DNA of 64,000 nucleotides from Maritimibacter dapengensis (lineage in GTDB: Bacteria > Pseudomonadota > Alphaproteobacteria > Rhodobacterales > Rhodobacteraceae): positions 1 to 64,000 of the forward strand of contig NZ_JAHUZE010000005.1 of the NCBI RefSeq assembly GCF_019218265.1. The letters run 5' to 3'. This document shows, one piece after another, positions 8,036 through 14,925 of this stretch. Each line of letters opens with the position of its first letter. Position 1 is the stretch's first letter. The translations under genes and the position numbers were made by a program. The notes under the pieces were generated by a model. The model saw nothing but the letters and a program-made list of their open reading frames with translations. It made no database searches and was not told where the DNA came from.

Positions 8036-8659
8036 CTTCCGCCTCCTCTGCAGGTGGGTTCACATTCTTCCGGGCGTAACACTCTCAGACCCTTATCGCA
8101 TTAATTGGCCCGAAGCGCCCACTGCCTGACGGCCTCCCCCGCTCGGCTTCGCGTGTCGCAGGCGAGAACGGCCCTGCGGTCCGTCGCGCATTCGGCCATG
8201 CGGCCTCACCGCGGCGCAGCACTTGGCATCCCGGTTTGCCCGTCTCGCGAGCAGGCCGCGCCCCGGCCGCTCCGCCGGATTGCGCTCCGGTCTGTTTTGC
8301 GGGGCAAAACGATCCCGCCGCTCCATCCGTCTCCCGCGTCCGGTCGCGCCCTTTGCCTGCTCGCGTCGGGCAAACCTACCGTCAACAACACACACATGAG
8401 TGCGGAAGCATATCCTCCGGATGGCCCCCAAATCAGCCCGCGTCAAGGATCGCAAAACTTTTCGGCGAAGGCGGCGCGGGTCGAAAGGGCGGTCCAGTTT
8501 TCGATGACGCGCCCGTGGTGGGCGATGCGCCCGGAAAACTTTTGCGCCCGGCACGCCGGCGGCTTCGCCGTCCCTGACCCGGACAGATTCGGTGAACCAG
8601 ACGTACGGCCATGCCACCACACTCCCGTGGTGGTTCCCCGAACATCTGGAGACACCAAC
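8036..8659. other. Gene-poor spacer, no credible gene
   Basis: About 620 bases between the nuclease and DUF2493 genes. Frames are open on both strands, but the translations are Arg/Ala/Pro-rich and look like composition artefacts. Short inverted motifs are frequent. It is either a long leader for the downstream gene or a non-coding element region; no promoter could be assigned with confidence. Confidence 0.4.
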
Positions 8660-9589
8660 ATGACTTACGAGAACGCGAACGCCTACGAGACCATCGAACT
8701 TTTCGGCCTGACGGAGAAAGACGCGGAGCTGCCCATCCCCGAGGATCACATCCTGACCGACAGCGTCGTCCGCGAGACTTTCGAGGCCCTGCTCGGCCAG
8801 CTGCGCGGCACCGGTCTCGAGACCGAGATCGAACCGCTCGCGCACGGGCTCGCCACAATCCTGCAGCGCCGCAAGATCGCTCTCGGCAAGGAGCTCGACC
8901 GCACCGCCGACAAGATCGGCGCCCTGGCAAAATCCCACGACGGATCGGAGATCGCCGAGACCGCGCTCGAAGAGGCGCAGGCCCGCTTCCTGCAGGTCCG
9001 CGAGATTGTCGCGGCCATCGAGGTGATGAGCGAGGCGGCGGCGGAATGCTACGAGGTCGAGACCGGCCATGCCTTCATCCCGGCCGCGGGATCGCGCGCC
9101 AGCGCTCGCGCTCAGGAGACCGGAGCGGTCTTCGAGGCCCGGCAGTTGCTGGAACAGCATGATCGCGAAACGGCCGCGAAGTCGAAGGTCGAGGGGGTTC
9201 CCCTGATCGTGTCGGGGGCGACCGACTGGACCGATATCGACGTCATCTTCTCGACACTCGACAAGGTTCGCGAACGCATCCGGCAGAACCGCAACCAGGA
9301 GATCTTCCTCTGCCATAAGGGTGGCAAGCACGGGGCCGAGATGATCGCCGCCCGGTGGGCTCGGGCGCGCGGCGTCGCGCAGGCGCGCTTCGATCCGCGC
9401 TGGTCCGCGCATGGGCGGGCGGCACCCTTCAAATGCAACGATGAGATGCTGGACGACAAGTTTGCTGCGACGGGAGTTGTGCTCTTCGGTGGCAACGGGG
9501 TCGCGCTGAACCTCGGGCAGAAGGCCGAGGCGAAGGGGCTCACCGTCATGCGGGTCGCCGATCCGGCGAAGAAGTCGGCAGACGCGTGA
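8660..9589 (+). CDS. DUF2493 (SLOG-like) domain protein
   Basis: 309-residue protein beginning MTYENANAYETIELFGL. Residues 1-180 are helical. The C-terminal part carries a YspA/DUF2493 SLOG-type nucleotide-binding domain: LIVSGATDWTDIDVIFSTLDKV (glycine loop after strand 1), then EIFLCHKGGKHGAEMIAARWARARGV and a final NGVALNLGQKAEAKGLTVMRV strand. SLOG domains bind nucleotide-derived ligands; in mobile elements this family has no proven role. ATG 8660 is chosen because homologous sequence starts there; the 185-codon upstream extension is spurious. A terminator follows directly. Confidence 0.82.
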   Translation: MTYENANAYETIELFGLTEKDAELPIPEDHILTDSVVRETFEALLGQLRGTGLETEIEPLAHGLATILQRRKIALGKELDRTADKIGALAKSHDGSEIAETALEEAQARFLQVREIVAAIEVMSEAAAECYEVETGHAFIPAAGSRASARAQETGAVFEARQLLEQHDRETAAKSKVEGVPLIVSGATDWTDIDVIFSTLDKVRERIRQNRNQEIFLCHKGGKHGAEMIAARWARARGVAQARFDPRWSAHGRAAPFKCNDEMLDDKFAATGVVLFGGNGVALNLGQKAEAKGLTVMRVADPAKKSADA

Positions 9590-9597
9590 ATGAGAGA

Positions 9598-9621
9598 GGG
9601 TCGCCTTTGGGCGGCCCTTTT
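9598..9621 (+). terminator. Intrinsic terminator
   Basis: Stem GGGTCGCC / GGCGGCCC (one G-T pair) with a TTTG loop, followed by TTTT, nine bases after the DUF2493 gene. Confidence 0.8.
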
Positions 9622-9768
9622 GTCGTTTTCACGTCGGCCTCTAAATGCGACCAAGCGGACGTATCGAACTCACTAGATGCAGCTTTTCGCCGATGACACC
9701 GTTTGCAAGATTCCCCTGAGACGCTAGACGGGTAAGCCAGTTGGCAACTGTCACAGGTCCCCAGAGAA

Positions 9769-10581
9769 ATGACTATTTACTACGATCAGTTTGAGACCTG
9801 GGAGGGGTCTTTCCGCGAACTGGCAGTTGATCTGGTAGGCAAGGAAGCGATCGAAACCCTCGCTTCATCGAATTTTGAATTCATCGAGGATGCGGGCGAC
9901 TCCGTGGTTCGGCATACGGACATCGAAACGGCGTCAGACGCGATTTACGATTGGCTGCAAGCACATGAATTCTGCGTCTTCCATGGTACACGTTTGCTGC
10001 CGGACGAAATCCTATCTGTGCAGCAACTTGGTCTGCGTCCATTGGTGGCCGCAGACCGCAGGCAAAGACTCACAGAAATTCTCAAGACCCATCCTCAGTG
10101 GCATCATCTAGAACACCAACTTGCCGAGGTACTTGAAGATGTCGGCCCGAAAAACAAGCAAGGCCGACGGGAAGGACAAGTTCATTTCAGTCTATCTCGA
10201 TCGGGTCTCGCGAATGGTTTCGACCACTATTTGAGTCACGGCTCTGAGTTTGATCAGCATGTCGTGCAGCGGTTGTTCGGCGATCAATCGGGCCTTCACC
10301 TGCTCCACTCGGAAACCGTTCCCATCATCGTACATGTCCGCATTGGTGGCGAAGAACTCGTGCGAGGTGCTCATCCGCACTTCAGCTATTCTGACATCAC
10401 CGGCATGGGCGAAATTCCTGGGATTGCACGCGTCTTCCTGAACAGCTGGGCATTCAAGGTAGCGAACCCCAGCTTCGATATTGCCAAGCTGCGAACTGAC
10501 TGTTGCATGATGCAACGGGTCGCCACTCCGCCCGAACGGATCATCGATTTGGAAAAGTTCGGCGAGTTGGACGCAAAATGA
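9769..10581 (+). CDS. Unknown cargo protein with ADP-ribosyltransferase-like motif
   Basis: 270-residue soluble protein, less GC-rich than its neighbours. Residues 58-92 (AIYDWLQAHEFCVFHGTRLLPDEILSVQQLGLRPL, quoted here as FCVFHGTRL and QQLGLRPL) have the layout of the first strand of ADP-ribosyltransferase folds. In that layout an H-G-T/S triad precedes a short helix and a Gly-Leu turn. A later VHFSLSRSGL (residues 138-147) could be the second strand, and the C-terminal PPERIIDLEKF resembles the last ART strand. No signal peptide is present. The gene stands alone between a terminator and non-coding DNA, which fits recently acquired cargo such as a toxin or defence effector. The catalytic Glu is not identifiable by eye, so the assignment is tentative. 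Confidence 0.55.
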   Translation: MTIYYDQFETWEGSFRELAVDLVGKEAIETLASSNFEFIEDAGDSVVRHTDIETASDAIYDWLQAHEFCVFHGTRLLPDEILSVQQLGLRPLVAADRRQRLTEILKTHPQWHHLEHQLAEVLEDVGPKNKQGRREGQVHFSLSRSGLANGFDHYLSHGSEFDQHVVQRLFGDQSGLHLLHSETVPIIVHVRIGGEELVRGAHPHFSYSDITGMGEIPGIARVFLNSWAFKVANPSFDIAKLRTDCCMMQRVATPPERIIDLEKFGELDAK

Positions 10582-10740
10582 GTGTCGAGCAACAAGTCGA
10601 TAAGATGATCTCGTCAGCCCCGCCAAACCGAGGCCCGGCTGGACAGCTCGCCCTTCCAACTGGACAAAATACTGCGGTCTGATCACACGATGATCCGTGA
10701 CTGGTTCGGTCAAGACGGGCCCCTGCCGGCGGGGTTGCCC

Positions 10741-11052
10741 TCATGCGCGCCTGAAACCCCGCGATCCGGCCGTGCGGGTGCAGATCGCTGGGGCGGGCGC
10801 AGCGCATCGACTGCGCCGCCCGATGGCGGCGACCCGTCCGGGCGGGCAACGCTGCTGCCAGGCCCGCGGATGCATCACCTCCCCGGATCGCGAGACTGCG
10901 ACGGGGAAGTCGAGTTTGAGGCAGACGATCGCGGTCGTGCCGATCGGGCTTGGGCGAACCATCCCGCCGCCGCGTTGGATGAGAGCGGCGCGGACATGGT
11001 CATGTCTGACATAACTCGACAGGACCGAAAACGGCTGAGGGGCGGGGTGCAC
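10741..11052 (-). pseudogene. Degenerate inverted paralogue of the 68-aa gene at 11244
   Basis: The - strand frame contains IQRGGGMVRP...CLKLDFPVAV, which lines up with FQRVGAMFRN...SLKLDFPVAV of the + strand gene at 11244-11450. The nine-residue LKLDFPVAV is identical, and 25 of 27 bases match there. Sequence on either side has diverged and no matching N-terminus is visible. It looks like a decayed second copy in opposite orientation; a functional small gene with a new N-terminus is less likely. Confidence 0.4.
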
Positions 11053-11124
11053 ATCCGGGTCTCCCCTCTTTGCTCATAGATGTGGATCGCACGGGGTCGG
11101 GCGGTCCGTGCCCTCCGCTCACGC

Positions 11125-11190
11125 TCCGGCAAACACAAATACGGTTTCCACGCGCGGGGCGCGCGGACCCTCCGCATTTGTGTTTGCGGA
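11125..11190. repeat. Long nested inverted repeat upstream of the 68-aa gene
   Basis: Outer arms CAAACACAAAT (11130-11140) and ATTTGTGTTTG (11176-11186) are perfectly complementary, and pairing extends imperfectly on both sides. Inside lies a second GC-only repeat, CGCGC / GCGCG (11151-11165). The structure is 50-120 bases ahead of the 11244 start and could be a leader structure, a bidirectional terminator or a protein site. Confidence 0.6.
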
Positions 11191-11243
11191 CCTCCCTTGC
11201 CCCCCGTGCCGGGTGATCCCCATCGCAAAAAGGAGAGACCCAA

Positions 11244-11450
11244 ATGACCAACCACTACGTCGCCACCGTTCCCGTCAAGTTCACCGACAACGAAGGTCAG
11301 GAGCGCACCCGCTTCCAGCGCGTCGGCGCGATGTTCCGCAACACCCGCAACGGGGACGGCTCGGAGTTCTTCAGCCTCAAGCTCGACTTCCCCGTCGCGG
11401 TCCAGGAGCTGGTGATGTTCCCGCCGAGCTCCAAGGAACCGCAGGAGTAA
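11244..11450 (+). CDS. Small conserved protein of conjugative elements (68 aa)
   Basis: MTNHYVATVPVKFTDNEG... is a compact beta-rich protein with the block RTRFQRVGAMFRN and the segment FFSLKLDFPVAV. No signal peptide or membrane helix. AAAGGAGAG lies just upstream of the ATG. It resembles small single-domain proteins of unknown function found near the DUF736 genes of such elements, and the alternation of charged and aromatic strands is DUF736-like. A strong terminator follows; a degenerate inverted copy lies about 200 bases upstream. Confidence 0.7.
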   Translation: MTNHYVATVPVKFTDNEGQERTRFQRVGAMFRNTRNGDGSEFFSLKLDFPVAVQELVMFPPSSKEPQE

Positions 11451-11465
11451 TCCTCCCAGGAGGAT

Positions 11466-11490
11466 GGGCCGCCCTAGAGGCGGCCCTTTC
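11466..11490 (+). terminator. Intrinsic terminator
   Basis: Stem GGGCCGCC / GGCGGCCC with a five-base loop, followed by TTTCCC, 16 bases after the stop of the 68-aa gene. Confidence 0.75.
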
Positions 11491-11556
11491 CCTGTCTCAG
11501 GGAAGGCTGCGCCAAGACCGGGGACCCCTGCTTTCGGCCGGTGTCCCCGATAAGGT

Positions 11557-11580
11557 GTCAGGACCGTGCACGGTCCTGAC
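11557..11580. repeat. Perfect 24-bp palindrome
   Basis: GTCAGGACCGTG is followed directly by its reverse complement CACGGTCCTGAC. It lies in the 567-bp non-coding stretch (11451-12017) between the 68-aa gene and the mobilization genes. Candidate roles are a repressor operator, a recombination or resolution site, or part of the transfer origin. Apart from this and the oriT-like repeat, no gene is seen in that stretch. Confidence 0.7.
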
Positions 11581-11901
11581 GGGGGATTTCAGAGATCGCC
11601 TGGAACAGGTCTGCCGGCCAGCCTCAAGGGGGCCATCCGGAATAACAGTCGGGCTGAAGCCCGCCGGTTTTTCCGGCAGAGATTTGGGCCAAGCCAAATC
11701 TGGCCGCCCTTGACCCTGTCCGTCAGCCCCGTCGGTGAAGAGATGCGCCGCCCCTCGCTTCCGTCCGAACACGGGTCCGTGTTCGGCCAGACCCTCGGGC
11801 GCGGGCATGACAACAGGTGGCCGAGGTGCGGTTGGAGATGGTCGGTGTTGCTGGGCCCTTCGGGCCGGGCCTCGCACCTGCGGTGCTCGGCTTGAAGCGG
11901 A

Positions 11902-11984
11902 ATTCAAGGTCGCCTGGGGGCAATCTACAATAATATTGTATTGACCGCAACATATAGTTTCGTATGATGAGGGCGACCTTGAAT
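11902..11984. other. Candidate origin of transfer (oriT)
   Basis: A perfect 13-bp inverted repeat, ATTCAAGGTCGCC (11902-11914) and GGCGACCTTGAAT (11972-11984), encloses a 57-bp AT-rich core. The core contains a smaller repeat, ACAATA-A-TATTGT (11927-11939). It ends 33 bases before the MobC-like gene, with the relaxase next in line. Position, AT-richness and nested repeats fit an oriT. The nick site cannot be read directly. The same repeats could also serve autoregulation of the mob operon. Confidence 0.55.
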
Positions 11985-12017
11985 GAAGGTGGCAGGAAAT
12001 AGGGGGGCTTTCTTCGT

Positions 12018-12611
12018 ATGAGCCGGACCAGGAGACTGACACAGACGGAGCGGGCGGAGATTATCCGTGAGGCCGGAGAAGGTGTGGGGACGTCTGAGCT
12101 CGCGGAGCGGTTCGGGGTCACGCCGCGGGCCATCCAGTACACGTTGAAGGCGGACGAAGATCGCCAGAAGGATGCGGCCGTGGCCACGGCCGCCGTGACC
12201 GTGAAACTGACCCCCGAAGAGCTTAGTGCGCTGGATGAGGTCCTGGCCGCGGCGGGGATCGAGACCCGCACGGAGGGGGTCCGGCGGCTGATCCAGGCGG
12301 CGGGGGGAACCTTCGTTCCGGACGCGCAGCTGGCGGCTGAGATGGCACGTTACCGGGCCTCCCTGCACGAGGTCGGTAACGGCGTCGTACAGGTCGCCAA
12401 GCAGATGATGAAAGCCAGCCGGGCGGGGCAGGGGGAAGGCTCCGCACCGAACGCAGAGTTGTCCGAACTGCGCCTCGCGCAGATGCGTGGTCTGGCGCGG
12501 TTCATCCTTGATTCCGCTGACGAGATCGATCTGCTGCTGCGCCGTCGTCGGGATGCCATGCAGCTCGCCGCCACTGCCGCTCTGAGGGAGTTTGCCCATG
12601 CGGCTGAATGA
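12018..12611 (+). CDS. mobC: MobC-like relaxosome accessory protein
   Basis: 197-residue DNA-binding protein. Residues 5-45 form a helix-turn-helix (TQTERAEIIREAG...SELAERFGVTPRAIQYTL). Residues 60-95 (VTVKLTPEELSALDEVLAAAG...TEGVRRLIQAAGG) fit the ribbon-helix-helix of MobC proteins. A helical C-terminal part follows. The combination suggests binding at oriT and perhaps autoregulation. The stop overlaps the relaxase start by 14 bases. ATG 12018 is the first in frame and lies next to the oriT-like repeat. Confidence 0.8.
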   Translation: MSRTRRLTQTERAEIIREAGEGVGTSELAERFGVTPRAIQYTLKADEDRQKDAAVATAAVTVKLTPEELSALDEVLAAAGIETRTEGVRRLIQAAGGTFVPDAQLAAEMARYRASLHEVGNGVVQVAKQMMKASRAGQGEGSAPNAELSELRLAQMRGLARFILDSADEIDLLLRRRRDAMQLAATAALREFAHAAE

Positions 12612-14925
12612 TGCCGTCCATGACGTCACCGGTGAAATCTTCCGGGACGGTTGGAGCCGCATTCGGGGCTCGATGCAGGGGCTGCAGGCGTCCCGGCAGA
12701 GGCAGCTCGTGCGGGCCGCCGCCGGTCACCGTGCAGCGGTCTTCAAGGCGATCCGGGGCGGGGGCACGCATACCAAATCGCAGCTGATGAACCAGCTCGA
12801 TTACCTGACGACGAAGTCCTCGCATCTCGTGGACAGCAGCGGCTTCCTGGACGGGAAGACGAAGCTCGAGGCATCCGAGATCAAGGACCTGACGGAGCGG
12901 TTCGCCAAGCGCTGGAGCGCGGGGTTCAAGCCCAAGCTCGGGCAGACGACGCATATGCTCATGTCCTACCCGATCGGCACCCGGGGCGAGGACGTGCGCG
13001 ACATCACCGCCAATGTCGCGGAGCGGTTCTTTCAGTCCGACGAGGGGCATTTCGACTACATCATCGCAGTGCATGAGGATCGCGATCATCCCCACGCGCA
13101 TATAGTATTGAACCGCCGGTCCCAGGAGGGCGAGTTCTTCTTCCTGGGTCGCGATCACAGGTTCAACTATGACGACTTCCGCCTCGCCATGGTCGAGGAG
13201 GCCGAGAAATTCGGCGTGCGTCTGGAGGCCACGCGGCGGCTCGACCGAGGTGTCGTGCACTACCCGCCGCGCACCCGCGAGGTCTATGCGGCCAAGGTTG
13301 AGGGGCGGGCCGCGGAACCACGGCCACGGGTCGGGGCAGACTTGGATCGCGCTCTCGAAGAGATCGCCAATACACGGATCATCTATCACTCGCTCGCAGC
13401 CGAGGCCTCCGCGGACAACCGCGAAGATATCGCCGATGCCCTGTTCCGGTCCGGAGAACTGCTGGCGAAGGGCGGCAAACTCACATCGGAAGGAGGGGTC
13501 TACATGGCTGAGGAGCAATCGTTCGACGACCTGAGGACCCGCTATGCCGATCAGGTCGCGCGCGTGCAGGGCATGATTGATGCGAAGCCGGAGGCCGAAC
13601 GGCCGAGGCTCGAGCGCAGCCTCAACGAGATCCAGTCGCGGCTCGCGCATATGCAGCCCTTGGGGCTGCGCTCCGTGACACTGACCGAGAAGCCGTCCGA
13701 CGGCGGGATCTATTCCGAGACCAATATCGATGCGGCCCGGCTCGACCGGTTGCGCGACCCCGAGGTGCGGGCGCATGTCGACACCGCGCTGCGCGGAACC
13801 GGGATCAGTTCGTCCGTGGTGGTCGCGCGGATGGAGACGGGCGCGCAGAACGCGGCGCTCGAGCGGCAATGGATCGCTGACGATCTGGCGCGGGTGGCCG
13901 AGAGGGACGGTCTCAACCTCGAGCGCCGCGCGGATCTGGAGACGGCGCGCGAGACCCTCAACCGGGCCCATGTCCAGCTCGGCGTCGCGCTGGAGCGGGC
14001 AGGGGTCTTGCGTGAGGACGGTGTCGTGGAAGATCGCACCGTGACGGAGAGGGTCCATTATCATCGGGACGCCACTGAGGACATGGAGCGCGCCATCCGC
14101 CAGGACATGCGTTCGGAAGGTCTGACCGAAGACCAGATCGAGGCGCGGGAGTCGGAGATCGTCTCCCGCGCGGAGCGGCGTATCGAAGAAGAGCAACGCA
14201 GGTACCTCGATGCGCATCCGGAACTCCTCGCGCGCCCCGGTGACGTGATCGACCGGTCCGTACCCTACCGGGAGCACATCACCGACGAGGATCGGGCCCG
14301 CGAGATCACCCGCGAAGTCGACCGGATCATGGAGGGTCGCGACGCGCGGACCCCCGTTGCGGAGGCCGTCACGGACGCGTTCCGCGCGCGCTATCCCGAC
14401 ATGCCGTCGCATCTTGCCCGCGGGCTTGGCGCGACCTATGCGGCCGTCACCGAACTGCGTGACACCGAGGCCATCGACCAGGTTCGCCGCGAAAACGAAT
14501 TGCAGGAGGTGGCGCTCGACCTGCGCGACGGGCGGCTTTCGGACGTGCGCGAGGGGGACGCTGTCGAGGGCGCGCCGATTGCCGATCCGGACATCCGGCG
14601 GGTCGTCGACCATGAACGGGCCGGCAATCTGCATGGGCCGTTCCAGGATGACGGTCAGCGACTGGCCTATCGCGCCGCGGTCGAGCGCGAGCTGGACGCG
14701 GCGCAGATCGACCGGCTGCGGGACGGTGATGTCGACGTGCTGAAGACCCAGATCGAAGACCGTCTCGACCGGCTCTACGCCGCCAAGACCTACCTGCAGA
14801 CGGATCCGGCCACCGCCAACAGCGAGGCGACCCGCGCCGTGGTCGAGGAGATCGCCGACCGCGAGTTCGAAATCCACCGCGCCGATCTTGTCGATGGTGA
14901 GACCGAGCGCGGGGAGACCCACTGA
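12598..14925 (+). CDS. Relaxase, VirD2/MOBP-type
   Basis: 775-residue conjugative relaxase. Motif I is GGTHTKSQLMNQLDYLTTKSS (candidate nicking Tyr near residue 69). Motif III is AVHEDRDHPHAHIVLNRR, the metal-binding His cluster (residues about 159-168). The catalytic domain ends near residue 240. The remaining 530 residues are charged and helical, with RLDRLRDPEV- and EARESEIVSRAERRIEEEQ-type stretches, likely the translocation-signal and partner-binding region. ATG 12598 is preferred over the TTG six bases upstream. It overlaps the MobC-like gene by 14 bases and the VirD4 gene by one. Confidence 0.9.
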   Translation: MRLNDAVHDVTGEIFRDGWSRIRGSMQGLQASRQRQLVRAAAGHRAAVFKAIRGGGTHTKSQLMNQLDYLTTKSSHLVDSSGFLDGKTKLEASEIKDLTERFAKRWSAGFKPKLGQTTHMLMSYPIGTRGEDVRDITANVAERFFQSDEGHFDYIIAVHEDRDHPHAHIVLNRRSQEGEFFFLGRDHRFNYDDFRLAMVEEAEKFGVRLEATRRLDRGVVHYPPRTREVYAAKVEGRAAEPRPRVGADLDRALEEIANTRIIYHSLAAEASADNREDIADALFRSGELLAKGGKLTSEGGVYMAEEQSFDDLRTRYADQVARVQGMIDAKPEAERPRLERSLNEIQSRLAHMQPLGLRSVTLTEKPSDGGIYSETNIDAARLDRLRDPEVRAHVDTALRGTGISSSVVVARMETGAQNAALERQWIADDLARVAERDGLNLERRADLETARETLNRAHVQLGVALERAGVLREDGVVEDRTVTERVHYHRDATEDMERAIRQDMRSEGLTEDQIEARESEIVSRAERRIEEEQRRYLDAHPELLARPGDVIDRSVPYREHITDEDRAREITREVDRIMEGRDARTPVAEAVTDAFRARYPDMPSHLARGLGATYAAVTELRDTEAIDQVRRENELQEVALDLRDGRLSDVREGDAVEGAPIADPDIRRVVDHERAGNLHGPFQDDGQRLAYRAAVERELDAAQIDRLRDGDVDVLKTQIEDRLDRLYAAKTYLQTDPATANSEATRAVVEEIADREFEIHRADLVDGETERGETH

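Noticed and set aside
8105-8659. 185-codon N-terminal extension of the DUF2493 protein
   Set aside because: The added sequence is Arg/Ala/Pro-rich and unlike the family; ATG 8660 gives a sensible N-terminus.
12502-14922. 806-codon open frame on the - strand opposite the relaxase gene
   Set aside because: Same artefact of high third-position GC; the + strand relaxase has motifs I and III and proper overlaps with its neighbours.
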